Shown here piece by piece: positions 36,696 through 45,361 of a stretch of DNA of 64,000 nt. Source of the DNA: Fibrobacter succinogenes (GTDB taxonomy: Bacteria; Fibrobacterota; Fibrobacteria; Fibrobacterales; Fibrobacteraceae); NCBI GenBank assembly GCA_902799745.1, contig CADCBQ010000026.1, positions 1 to 64,000 of the forward strand, written 5' to 3'. Positions within the stretch are counted from its first letter, which is position 1, and the number at the start of each line of letters is the position of its first letter. The notes below the pieces were generated by a model. That model did not search any database, was not told the origin of the DNA, and worked only from the letters and a program-made list of their open reading frames with translations. Made by a program: the position numbers and the translations under genes.

Positions 36696-39232
36696 TAAAA
36701 AAGATTGGGGTGCGGCCCTTAGTAGGCATTTTGTTTTTCGTATTGATCCTCCTTTTGGTGGGGGTGTTGTTGCGTGTCAAGTTTTCAAGCCTATTTGAAA
36801 ACTATGTCGAAAAGCAGGTGGCCTACCAAGCCGAAAGCTATGCAGCTGCGGCTGGTGAAAGGCTTGACCTTGAATTGAAATCTCTGGCAGGAATTTCTTC
36901 GGGCCTTTCGGCGAACCTGCATTATCTTGATCGGATGCTTGCAACGCTTGAAGACCCGAATGGCAATTATTACTATGGCGTGATAGCCTTGAACGGTAAA
37001 ATTGTCTATAGTGGCGATACGACTCATATCGATGCTTCGCATTTTAAGGGTATTTCGGAATCGTTCCATGGAGTAAAATCCATAAGCTATTCCAAGGGAA
37101 TTGGCCTTATGTTTTCGGCTCCTGTGTACAGTGGGAAAAACATCAAGTATGTGCTGTTCCGCATGTACAAAGAAGATGCGGTTGTTAGAATTTTTGGCGT
37201 ACAAAGCTATGGTGGCCGAGGCTACGCAACTTTAAGAGATGCGAGAGATTCTATTATCATCAAGTCTTCGAATGATTCGCTTGGAACAGATGTGCTGTGG
37301 GGCGAAGAAGGTTTCTTGGCTGTTCGCGACAAGTTGAGTGCGGGCTTGAATGTTTCCATTTCTGCCGCGACACATTTGAATGTCCGTGGAGTGGAATACT
37401 ATTACTTTGTCGCCGAACTCAAATTGCCGGGAGTTTCTTTGCGGGGCGTGGTGCCTGCCAGCGAGGTGGCCTCAGAAAAAGACGGTATTTCGTTCTTGAT
37501 TCTTTGGGTGTTCGGCCTTTTGATTTTCATGTTTACCATTGCAATGGTTTATGTGGTGCTTTCTGAAAAGAAGGCGCGCGAAAACAAGGAATTGCTTCGC
37601 GAAAAAGAAAACGCTGAAAGTGCGAGCAAGGCGAAGAGTGTATTCCTTGCCAATATGAGCCATGAGATCCGTACGCCGATTAATGGAATCTTGGGCATGG
37701 ATTCGATGCTCTTGAAGGAATGTAAAGATGAAAACTTGCGCGACTATGCCTTGAATATTCAAAGTGCCGGCCAGACGCTGCTGTCTCTCATTAACGATAT
37801 TCTGGATATTTCTAAAATCGAATCCGGCAAAATGGAAATTCTGCCTGTTACGTATAGCGTGTTTACGGTGCTGAACGACTGCTACAATATGGTCGCGGTT
37901 CGTGCTCAAGATAAACACTTGGAACTGGTCATGGACATTTCGCCGGATATTCCGTCGGCCTTGTTTGGCGATGAAGTTCGCATTAGACAGGTGGTGAACA
38001 ACTTGCTTTCGAATGCGGTCAAGTATACGAACGAAGGATCTGTCACACTTTCTGTTTGGGCGGAAAAGGTTGATGTCGACCCGATGCAGGGAGATAATAC
38101 TAGCCGCGTAGAACTCTTTATTCAAGTGAAGGATACGGGAATCGGCATTCAAGAAAAGGACCGTGAAAAATTGTTCAGGGACTTTGTCCGCCTTGATGAA
38201 AAACGAAACCGCAATATCGAAGGAACGGGACTCGGCTTGAATTTGACCAAGCAACTGGTCGATATGATGGGAGGCATTATCAGCGTAGACAGCGTCTATG
38301 GCGAAGGTTCGACTTTCAAAGTGCACTTGATACAACAGGTCAGCGATGAAAAACCTCTAGGCGATTTCTATAAGCTTTACAAGCAACAGGTGAATGTCGT
38401 TGATGTCGCTCATGAAAGGTTTATTGCGCCCGATGCAAGAGTCCTTTTGGCTGACGACATGCAGATGAACCTGAAGGTTTTTGCGGGCTTGCTCAAAGAA
38501 ACCAAGATTCAAATCGATACGGCGATTAACGGCGCTGAAGCGTTGAAACTTATTGAAAAGAATCGTTACGATGTAATCTTCTTGGATCACATGATGCCGG
38601 TCATGGATGGTATCGAAGCGTTCCGCCAGATGAAACTGCTCGAAAAAAATCCGAATGTGATTACGCCGGTCGTGATGCTTACCGCAAACGCCGTGGTCGA
38701 TGCCAAGAACCGATACATGGATGAAGGATTCTCGGATTATATTGCAAAGCCAATTCGCGAAGAGGTATTGCTTTCGTGCCTCAAGAAATTCTTGCGCAAG
38801 GATTTGGTTAAACCTATCGAAAAGAAACCCGTTGCAGAAGATACGGACATTGAAAAGGAAACGCCTGCGGAAGGGGCTTCGGCGAAGTTGTCCGATTTCT
38901 TGGACGAGGCGACCGGCCTTGCCTATTGCATGAACGATCGGAGATTCTACAAGGAAATGCTTGGCGAGTATGTGAACGGCGACAAAACGGCGGAATTGGT
39001 GGAGTACTTTGACAAAGAGGATTTCGAGTATTACCGCATCACGGTTCACGCCGTAAAAAGTACCTCGCTTACCATTGGGGCTATCAAGGTCTCGGATGAT
39101 GCAAAAGCGCTCGAAATGGCGTGCAAAGAAAGCAACTTTGCTTATGTCAAGCAAAACCACGAAGCCTTCATGCAAGAATATAAGACGCTTATACAGGTTC
39201 TGCGGACAGAACTCGAACTTGCAAAAAAATGA
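36692..39232 (+). CDS. Hybrid histidine kinase with large periplasmic sensor domain (HisKA-HATPase-REC-Hpt)
   Basis: 846 aa; ATG 36692 overlaps the preceding stop. Transmembrane helix 1 at about 10-28, a periplasmic region (about 30-265) that looks like a double-Cache-type sensor (YYYGVIALNGKIVYSG, LMFSAPVYSG), helix 2 at about 267-290, then HisKA His324 ([17 protein letters not shown]), HATPase ([27 protein letters not shown]), receiver Asp632 ([11 protein letters not shown]) and Hpt His786 ([13 protein letters not shown]). The HisKA and Hpt segments are nearly the same as in the first kinase, so both could feed the same receiver. A periplasmic domain beside two anchored binding proteins invites a LuxPQ/TorTS-like contact (inference). 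Confidence 0.93.
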   Translation: MIKKIGVRPLVGILFFVLILLLVGVLLRVKFSSLFENYVEKQVAYQAESYAAAAGERLDLELKSLAGISSGLSANLHYLDRMLATLEDPNGNYYYGVIALNGKIVYSGDTTHIDASHFKGISESFHGVKSISYSKGIGLMFSAPVYSGKNIKYVLFRMYKEDAVVRIFGVQSYGGRGYATLRDARDSIIIKSSNDSLGTDVLWGEEGFLAVRDKLSAGLNVSISAATHLNVRGVEYYYFVAELKLPGVSLRGVVPASEVASEKDGISFLILWVFGLLIFMFTIAMVYVVLSEKKARENKELLREKENAESASKAKSVFLANMSHEIRTPINGILGMDSMLLKECKDENLRDYALNIQSAGQTLLSLINDILDISKIESGKMEILPVTYSVFTVLNDCYNMVAVRAQDKHLELVMDISPDIPSALFGDEVRIRQVVNNLLSNAVKYTNEGSVTLSVWAEKVDVDPMQGDNTSRVELFIQVKDTGIGIQEKDREKLFRDFVRLDEKRNRNIEGTGLGLNLTKQLVDMMGGIISVDSVYGEGSTFKVHLIQQVSDEKPLGDFYKLYKQQVNVVDVAHERFIAPDARVLLADDMQMNLKVFAGLLKETKIQIDTAINGAEALKLIEKNRYDVIFLDHMMPVMDGIEAFRQMKLLEKNPNVITPVVMLTANAVVDAKNRYMDEGFSDYIAKPIREEVLLSCLKKFLRKDLVKPIEKKPVAEDTDIEKETPAEGASAKLSDFLDEATGLAYCMNDRRFYKEMLGEYVNGDKTAELVEYFDKEDFEYYRITVHAVKSTSLTIGAIKVSDDAKALEMACKESNFAYVKQNHEAFMQEYKTLIQVLRTELELAKK

Positions 39233-39249
39233 TTATAGTGTTAAATTTA
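39219..39249 (+). promoter_or_regulatory. Candidate promoter of the GH11 gene inside the end of the kinase gene
   Basis: TTG at 39219-39221, a 20-nt spacer and TAAATTTA at 39242-39249 (one mismatch to TAnnTTTG), followed by AAGGAAGG and ATG 39269. It would let the xylanase be expressed apart from the signalling operon. Confidence 0.38.
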
Positions 39250-39268
39250 TTCTTAAAGGAAGGTGTAT

Positions 39269-40273
39269 ATGAGAAAAATACTTAATTTCGGCTTAATCGC
39301 CGCTTGTTCCCTGACTGCAAATGCATTTGCTCAGGATTTCTGTAATACGACAACCCATAGCGGTGAATCCGTGGAAGTGTCTTCGAACAAGGTCGGTACT
39401 ATCGGCGACGTTGGTTACGAACTTTGGAACGAAGGCGGCAACGGTGGTTCTGCGACGTTCTATTCCGATGGCTCCCTTAACTGCAAGATGACAGGTGCCA
39501 AGGACTACCTGTGCCGTACGGGTCTTGCTTTCAATAGCGATAAGACTCACGAAGAAATCGGTCACATGAAGGCGGACTTCAAGCTGGTCAAGAGCGGTCT
39601 TTCTGGAATCGACTATTCCTACATCGGCATTTATGGCTGGACCCGTGAACCCTTGGTGGAATGGTACATTGTGGATAACACTGGTAGCCAGTATATGCCG
39701 GGCGACTGGGTTGCTCAGGGCTCTTCTGCAAAGAATCATGGCGTGTTTGAAATCGATGGCGCTCAGTATACGGTTTACGAAGGTGACCGTACCTCTTATT
39801 CCATCGATGGAGACAATAAATACTTCAAACAGTATTTTAGCGTGCGTAAGAGTAAGCGCGATTGCGGTACCATTGACATTACCGCCCACTTCAAGAAGTG
39901 GGAAGAACTCGGCATGAAGATGGGTAAGATGCACGAAGCCAAAATTCTTGGCGAAGCCGGAAGCACTTCGGGTGCAAACGCCAAGGGTGAGTACGACTTC
40001 CCGTATGCCAAGGTCTATATTGAAGGTGCGGAACCGTCCAGCTCTTCTGAAGAAGTTGTCGAATCTAGTAGCTCGACCGAATCTATCAAGGGCATTCGTC
40101 CTATGACCGTCGGTAGCAATACATCGCTCGTGTTTGATGCTCAGGGCAAGTACCTCGGTTCTTTTGAAGCTGCTGATGCAGAATCCCTGAATGCAGCAAT
40201 TAAGGCCAAGTACAATTCCGGCGTTTACATGGTAAAGCAGGGTCGCGCTGTCCGTAGCATCTCGGTGAAGTAA
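39269..40273 (+). CDS. Secreted GH11 endo-1,4-beta-xylanase
   Basis: 334 aa; ATG 39269 after AAGGAAGG; signal peptide cleaved near ANAFA/QDF (22). The catalytic beta-jelly-roll (about 25-252) has the nucleophile in VEWYIVDN (Glu131), YTVYEGDRTSYSI, FKQYFSVRKSKRDCGTI, HFKKWEELGMKMG and acid/base in ILGEAG (Glu229), as in GH11 xylanases. A Ser/Glu linker (255-272) leads to a 60-residue C-terminal module with a GVYMVKQGR segment and basic end, similar in pattern to the GH5 tail. It starts 36 nt after the hybrid-kinase stop; readthrough from that operon is possible, though a local promoter is also plausible. A strong terminator follows. Confidence 0.93.
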   Translation: MRKILNFGLIAACSLTANAFAQDFCNTTTHSGESVEVSSNKVGTIGDVGYELWNEGGNGGSATFYSDGSLNCKMTGAKDYLCRTGLAFNSDKTHEEIGHMKADFKLVKSGLSGIDYSYIGIYGWTREPLVEWYIVDNTGSQYMPGDWVAQGSSAKNHGVFEIDGAQYTVYEGDRTSYSIDGDNKYFKQYFSVRKSKRDCGTIDITAHFKKWEELGMKMGKMHEAKILGEAGSTSGANAKGEYDFPYAKVYIEGAEPSSSSEEVVESSSSTESIKGIRPMTVGSNTSLVFDAQGKYLGSFEAADAESLNAAIKAKYNSGVYMVKQGRAVRSISVK

Positions 40274-40299
40274 TCCAGTTCGCAACAAAGCAAAAATTT

Positions 40300-40331
40300 A
40301 AAGCCTCTCTTTCGGGAGAGGCTTTTTTTGC
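40300..40331 (+). terminator. Rho-independent terminator of the GH11 gene (possibly bidirectional)
   Basis: A 10-bp perfect stem (40300-40309 with 40316-40325), loop TTTCGG, then a T tract. The other strand also ends in AT-rich DNA, so it may serve the convergent ybaK gene. Confidence 0.88.
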
Positions 40332-40359
40332 GTAGTAACTTTGCGCGCCTTTTCTATGC

Positions 40360-40860
40360 CTAATCTTGCGGGGCTTCGGGCGGGACTCGTGCGATCACGC
40401 CCACGGTGGCGCGTGTCGCCTTCACAAGGTCGGCGGGTGCAACTTTCAGTTGCAAGCCGCGCTCGCCTGCACTCACGTAAATGTAAGGGAAATTCATTGC
40501 CGTTTCGTGAATGAAAATCGGGAAGTTCTTCTTGAGTCCAAGCGGACTGCAACCGCCGCGAATGTAGCCGGTCAGCGGCGTTAAATCTTTAAGCGGAACG
40601 GTGTCAATTTTCTTGTTGCCGCTCACCTTGGCGGCTCCCTTCAAGTCCACTTCAAGGTTTCCCGGCACCACGCATACGAGGTAGCCGATCTTGTCGCCGT
40701 GAACGAGAATCGTCTTGAAAACTTGATTGATATCTTCGCCGAGACTGTCGGCCACATGCTGTGCGCCCAAGTCGTTTTCGTCGACCTTGTAGGGGATGAG
40801 CTCGTAAGAGATTTTCTGGCGGTCTAGAATTCTCGCCGCGTTCGTCTTCTTGATTTCCAT
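40360..40860 (-). CDS. ybaK: Cys-tRNA(Pro)/aminoacyl-tRNA deacylase YbaK
   Basis: 166 aa, normal family length. It hydrolyses mischarged Cys-tRNA(Pro) in trans. The catalytic Lys in NQVFKTILVHGD (Lys49), the GNLEVDLKGAAKVSG block and the GYIRGGCSPLGLKK loop are all present. Cytoplasmic. It starts at ATG 40860; transcription is probably separate from glgP because a strong terminator lies between them. Confidence 0.92.
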   Translation of the reverse strand: MEIKKTNAARILDRQKISYELIPYKVDENDLGAQHVADSLGEDINQVFKTILVHGDKIGYLVCVVPGNLEVDLKGAAKVSGNKKIDTVPLKDLTPLTGYIRGGCSPLGLKKNFPIFIHETAMNFPYIYVSAGERGLQLKVAPADLVKATRATVGVIARVPPEAPQD

Positions 40861-40892
40861 AGCCCAAATATAGACAATGCGTGAGCCGAGCA

Positions 40893-40928
40893 GTCATAAA
40901 AGAAAGGTCGCGATAGAAATCGCGACCT
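40893..40928 (-). terminator. Rho-independent terminator of the glycogen phosphorylase gene
   Basis: A 10-bp perfect stem (40919-40928 with 40905-40914), 4-nt loop; on the minus strand it is followed by TTTCTTTTAT. Confidence 0.85.
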
Positions 40929-40930
40929 AA

Positions 40931-40970
40931 TCTCTCGTCTGTAGCGAACGCAGTGAGCGTTCTCTCGTCT
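40931..40970. repeat. Direct-repeat-bounded small element after glgP
   Basis: The 10-mer TCTCTCGTCT occurs exactly at 40931-40940 and 40961-40970, bracketing a 20-nt core in which AACGC and GCGTT form a small palindrome around AGTGA. It lies between the glgP stop and its terminator. It may be a dispersed intergenic element or a duplication scar; no function is claimed. Confidence 0.55.
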
Positions 40971-40973
40971 AAA

Positions 40974-42818
40974 CTACAGCTTGATGCTGCAGCCCTTGGC
41001 GTTCCAGATTTCTTCGGCGTACTGCTTGATGGTACGGTCGGAGCTGAACTTGCCCATGCGAGCGACGTTCAGGATTGCCTTTTCTGCCCAAGTCTTCTTG
41101 TCCAAGTATTCCTCGGCGACCTTCTTCTGCATGTCAATGTAGCTGCGGAAGTCTGCGCAGAGCAGGTAGGTGTCATTGGAGAGGAGCTTTTCGGCAATGT
41201 GCTTGAACAGGTCCGGACGATCCGGGCTGAAGAAGCCAGAAGCGATCAGGTCGATCACGCGGCGGAGATCGTCGTCGTGTTCGTAGAAGTCGCGCGGACG
41301 GTAGCCCTTGGCGAGCAGGTCGGTGACTTCTTCCACGGTGAGGCCGAAGATGAAGATGTTGTCGTCGCCGACTTCTTCCTTCATTTCGACGTTAGCGCCG
41401 TCGAGCGTACCGATGGTGAGTGCGCCGTTCAAGGCGAACTTCATGTTACCGGTACCAGAGGCTTCGGTGCCTGCGGTCGAAATCTGTTCGGAGAGGTCTG
41501 CAGCCGGAATGATCTTTTCGGCGAAAGACACGCGGTAGTTTTCGAGGAACACCATCTTGAGCTTGCCCTTGCAAACCGGGTCAGCGTCGATGATTGCGGC
41601 CACGGCGTTAGCGAGGCGGATGATCTGCTTTGCCATCCAGTAACCCGGAGCGGCCTTACCACCGATCATGATGGTACGCGGCATGATTTCCTTGCCGTCC
41701 TTCAGCTGGATGTACAGGTGAATGGCATGCAGGATGTTCAAAAGCTGGCGCTTGTATTCGTGGATACGCTTGACCTGCACGTCGAAGAACGTGTTCACGT
41801 CGACATCGACGCCCTGCGTTGCCTTGAGGTACTTGGCGAGGCGTTCCTTGTTCTGCTTCTTGACAGCCATGAATTCCTTCTGGAACTTGGCGTCCTTTGC
41901 AAACTTTTCGAGCTTCTTGAGTTCGTCGAGATTCTTGACCCAGCCTTCGCCGATCTTGGAGGTGATGAGTTCGGACATAGCCGGGTTTGCCTTGCGGACC
42001 CAGCGACGCGGCGTCACGCCGTTCGTCTTGTTGTTGAACTTTTCAGGCCACAGTTCGTAGAAGTCCTTGAAGAGCGTGGTCTTCAAGAGGTCGGAGTGGA
42101 GTGCTGCCACACCGTTCACGGCGAACGAACCCACGATGGAGAGGTAAGCCATGCGAACCATCTTGCAGCCGCCTTCTTCGATGAGGCTCATGCGGGCAAG
42201 GCGAGCGTTGTCGCCGGGCCACTTGAGGGACACCTGACGGAGGAAACGTGCGTTGATTTCGTAAATGATCTGGAGGTGACGCGGCAACAGTTTTTCGAAG
42301 AGGCTGACCGGCCACTTTTCAAGAGCTTCGGGCATCAAGGTGTGGTTCGTGTAGGCAAACGTGTGTGTCACGATTTCCCATGCTTCGTCCCATTCCAGGT
42401 TTTCTTCGTCGAGGAGGATACGCATCATTTCGGCGATAGAAATTGCCGGGTGCGTGTCGTTCAACTGGATGGCGACCTTTTCGGGGAACACCTTCCATTC
42501 GCCTTCGTGGAGCTTCTTGAAGCGGCGGATGATGTCCTGCAGAGATGCAGAGCAGAGGAAGTACTGCTGCTTGAGGCGCAGTTCCTTACCGTTCATGGAA
42601 GCGTCGTTCGGGTACAGCACCTTGGAAATGGTTTCGGAAAGTTCCATGTCCTGCACAGCGGCGATGTAGTCACCGTTGTTGAAGTAGCTGAGGCCGAAGT
42701 CGTCGGTGGACTTGGCGCTCCAGAGGCGCAGGTTGTTCACGGTGTTGTTCTTGTAAAGCTGACCACGTAGCCGTACATGGGCACCTTGACTTCGTTCGAC
42801 GGACGGGCGATTTCCCAC
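40974..42818 (-). pseudogene. glgP: Glycogen/starch phosphorylase, C-terminal part (frameshifted)
   Basis: Carries about 590 homologous residues of the phosphorylase from [15 protein letters not shown] onward, including [38 protein letters not shown] and the PLP-lysine segment [14 protein letters not shown]. The first 20 or so codons of this open frame (42818 to about 42763) are an out-of-frame reading of the N-terminal half, so its apparent ATG is not a real start. No other stops interrupt it, implying a recent lesion or an assembly error. Phosphorylase releases glucose-1-phosphate from glycogen. A terminator follows at 40928-40893. Confidence 0.85.
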
Positions 42819-43363
42819 GGGTTGGTGAGACGCAGCCAGTTATCCGGCTGTTCTTCCTGTTCGCCGTTCACGATCTTCTGGCTGAACATACCGTATTCAT
42901 AGCGGATGCCCATACCGGTAGCCGGGAGTTCGAGCGTTGCCATGGAATCGAGGAAGCATGCTGCCAAGCGGCCGAGACCACCGTTACCGAGGCCGGCGTC
43001 GACTTCCTGTTCGCGGAGTTCTTCAAGAGTCATGCCGAGTTCGTCAAGAGCTTCGGTCACGGCGCTTTCGACGTCGAGGTTCAGAACGGAGTTGCCGAGG
43101 GTACGGCCAATCAAAAATTCGAGGGACAAGTAATAGACGCGCTTCACGTCTTTCTGGTAGTAGGTTTCCTGCGTCTTGATCCAGCGGTCCACGAGACGGT
43201 CGCGCACGGCGTATGCCACGGCGAGGAACTTTTCGTGGTCGGTCACGGTCGCGCTGTTACGGGCGAGCGTGTGGTGGATGTGGTCGGTAAAGGCCTTACG
43301 GAAGGATTCCGCGTCGTTGCCGAGCACGGTCACTTCTTCTGCTTTCTTGAATGATTTTGCCAT
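42737..43363 (-). pseudogene. glgP: Glycogen/starch phosphorylase, N-terminal part (frameshifted)
   Basis: 208 codons from ATG 43363 (AGGA upstream). The N-terminus is normal ([63 protein letters not shown]) up to VPMYGYV, then runs out of frame to VSFTRTTP and a TGA. In intact phosphorylases about 30 residues (a beta hairpin and the PYDxPxxGY segment) separate this point from [10 protein letters not shown]. Here they are missing, so the lesion near 42755-42775 is a deletion of a length not divisible by three, not a single-base slip. Without repair or recoding no full enzyme can be made. Confidence 0.85.
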
Positions 43364-43483
43364 AAGACGGTCCTATGGGTTAGGGTTAAAATTTTACACC
43401 ATTAAGTTTAGAAATATTTACGGGTTTTGTGTGGAGCAAATAGTTAAATTAGGGGAATAGATAATAAACTAGAGGAAAAAACG

Positions 43484-44626
43484 ATGAATATGAAAAAGTT
43501 TGTAGCCCGCAAGGCTTTCCCCATGATTTGCGCGGCCTTTATTACGGTAATTATTGCAGGCTGTGGTGACGATTCTTCTAATTCTACGCCGACATCTTCC
43601 GTTATCCCGGAACAGGTTACCCCGACTGATCCTTCGACTACAACCGATCCTGCTACTAATCCTACGACGGACCCTGCGACTGATCCGGCAACGAACCCGA
43701 CTACCGATCCTTCGACCGACCCGGCTACCAATCCGACCGATCCTGTAACGAACCCGGAAACCCCGACAGATACGGCGGCGACTTCGACGGATCCCGTTGT
43801 CAATCCGGACCCTGCAACAACGGTGTCTTCGTTCAACCGTGATCCGGCTGCCGCTGGCTTGGCTGTTGCTCCGGATAGCACGGGCTTCTACGATGTGGGC
43901 GATGTCTACAATGCCGTGCCGGCGACCTCTAAGTTGGTATTTGTGATGCGCCATGCCGAACGCGAAACGAGCGAAGGCCAGGAATCTCTCTTGACTGAAA
44001 AGGGCGTGCAGCAGGCTTTGAGCGTGGGCGCGAAGCTTGCCGGTGGCGATGAATCTTTCTACTACTCTTCGACTGATTTTATCCGCACCCGTACGACTGC
44101 TGAAAACATTGCCAAGGGCCGTGGCGAAACTGGCGTTGAAGTCGTTACCTGGGAAGGTATCAATGGTGGCTACTTCTTGAAGGTGCCGACAGATACGATG
44201 GATGCCTTTGTGAGAAACCGTGGCGGTTCCTGGAAGTTCATTTCTTCTTGGGCTTATGACGATCCGAACCCGTCTCGATTCACCAAGGACAAGATTCCGG
44301 AATACTTGTATGATCTGATGCCGCGTGGTGACCAGTTTGTGAACGAAGTTATCTTGGCAAATCTGCCGAACTGGAAGCGTGTGAATGTTCTTATCTCTCA
44401 TGACCTTCTGATTGAACCGCTGGTTGCCTATGCTTCCAATAGAACGGTTGACCTGAAGTTCTATGAAAGTGGCAAGTGGGCAAACTACCTTTCCGGTATG
44501 GCCGTGGTCGTTGATGAAGCGAACCTCGTGACATTGCTCCCGGTTCGTGGAATCGAATTGGGTTATATGTATACCGAAAAGCATCAGGCTACGCTTGATT
44601 CTCTCGCCGCTCTGCAGAATCCGTAG
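43484..44626 (+). CDS. Histidine-phosphatase-superfamily lipoprotein with TDP/TNP repeat linker
   Basis: 380 aa; ATG 43484 after GAGG. Lipobox IAGC (about Cys27) is followed by an 80-residue linker of degenerate (T/N)(T/P)DP(A/S)T repeats. The domain that follows begins KLVFVMRHAERETSEGQ, the RHG/RHA signature of histidine phosphatases, with STDFIRTRTTAENIA and ISHDLLIEPLVAY supplying the further Arg and His residues of the active site. Probably an outer-membrane-anchored phosphatase of unknown substrate (sugar phosphate or phytate-like are options). It is followed after 6 nt by an SDR gene. Confidence 0.82.
   Translation: MNMKKFVARKAFPMICAAFITVIIAGCGDDSSNSTPTSSVIPEQVTPTDPSTTTDPATNPTTDPATDPATNPTTDPSTDPATNPTDPVTNPETPTDTAATSTDPVVNPDPATTVSSFNRDPAAAGLAVAPDSTGFYDVGDVYNAVPATSKLVFVMRHAERETSEGQESLLTEKGVQQALSVGAKLAGGDESFYYSSTDFIRTRTTAENIAKGRGETGVEVVTWEGINGGYFLKVPTDTMDAFVRNRGGSWKFISSWAYDDPNPSRFTKDKIPEYLYDLMPRGDQFVNEVILANLPNWKRVNVLISHDLLIEPLVAYASNRTVDLKFYESGKWANYLSGMAVVVDEANLVTLLPVRGIELGYMYTEKHQATLDSLAALQNP
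43624..43765 (+). repeat. Tandem degenerate repeat coding the D-P-(A/S)-T linker
   Basis: Units of the kind ACC-GAT-CC(T/G)-NNN-AC(N)-AA(T/C)-CC(N) recur about every 12-24 nt and encode TDPATNP-like peptides. Synonymous variation between units indicates selection on the peptide as well as slippage. Confidence 0.7.
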
Positions 44627-44632
44627 AATACA

Positions 44633-45358
44633 ATGAAAATTGCTGTTTTAGGCTCTACGGGCCTTGTTGGCAAAAATGTCTTGAAATTACTCGTGCGCCT
44701 CCCGCAGGTCGTGCGAGTTTTTTGCCCTGTAAGGAATGTTCCTGATTTGAACAATCTTGGAATTCTGGAAGGGGCGTCAAAACTAGACTTTAAACAAGTT
44801 GATTTTGAACAAGATAACGAAGTGTCGCGTATGTTTTTCTATGCGGGCTTCGTCGGTTGCGATGCCGTTGTCTGTTGCCTAGGTACAACGAGGAAACAGG
44901 CGGGGAGCAAGGCTGCCCAAGAAAAAGTCGATTTGAGACTCCCGCTCAAGCTTGCGGCCATTGCCAAAAAGGCGGGCGTGAAAAACTTCTTGTGCGTGAG
45001 CGCCATGGGCGCCGACAGTCATTCGCCGTACTTCTATAACCGCCTCAAGGGGCTGCTGGAAGAAGGCCTTGACATGATGGGCTTTGAAACGCTTACGCTT
45101 GTTCGCCCCTCGCTGTTGCTTGGCAAGCATAAGGATAAGCGCTTTGGCGAAGATCTGTTGCAAAAGATTTTTGGTGCACATCCGGAATGGATCCCGGCTT
45201 ATGTGCGCCCGGTGCATGCCGAAACAGTGGCCGCGCATTTGGTGACTTCGGTCTTGAAGCCGCCTACAGACCATGTGTGTGCTACCGATGGTGTAAAAGG
45301 CAAGCGGATTATTTACAACCGTGTGCTTGCCCAAACGAAAGTGGATGATTTGTTTTAG
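44633..45358 (+). CDS. Atypical short-chain dehydrogenase (NAD(P)-binding, TIP30/YbjT-like)
   Basis: 241 aa. The N-terminal Rossmann motif GSTGLVG (7-13) is preceded by a beta-strand MKIAVL. VCCLGTTRKQAG, VSAMGADSHSPYFYNRLKG (a Y-x3-K-like pair) and VRPSLLLGKHKDKR follow the atypical-SDR pattern of HTATIP2/TIP30-like proteins. Substrate unknown. It lies 6 nt after the histidine phosphatase gene and is presumably co-transcribed, and ends 3 nt from the convergent flavoprotein gene. The fold is confident, the reaction is not. Confidence 0.72.
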   Translation: MKIAVLGSTGLVGKNVLKLLVRLPQVVRVFCPVRNVPDLNNLGILEGASKLDFKQVDFEQDNEVSRMFFYAGFVGCDAVVCCLGTTRKQAGSKAAQEKVDLRLPLKLAAIAKKAGVKNFLCVSAMGADSHSPYFYNRLKGLLEEGLDMMGFETLTLVRPSLLLGKHKDKRFGEDLLQKIFGAHPEWIPAYVRPVHAETVAAHLVTSVLKPPTDHVCATDGVKGKRIIYNRVLAQTKVDDLF

Positions 45359-45361
45359 AGA

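Noticed and set aside
40953..42770. 605-codon plus-strand frame over glgP
   Set aside because: Antisense shadow; the minus strand clearly encodes phosphorylase.
42763..42818. Independent N-terminus ([10 protein letters not shown]...) for the second glgP fragment
   Set aside because: These codons are the out-of-frame reading of the normal N-terminal half, so no real start lies there.
43624..43765. Possible CRISPR-like periodic repeat
   Set aside because: In-frame degenerate linker repeats in a lipoprotein, without spacers.
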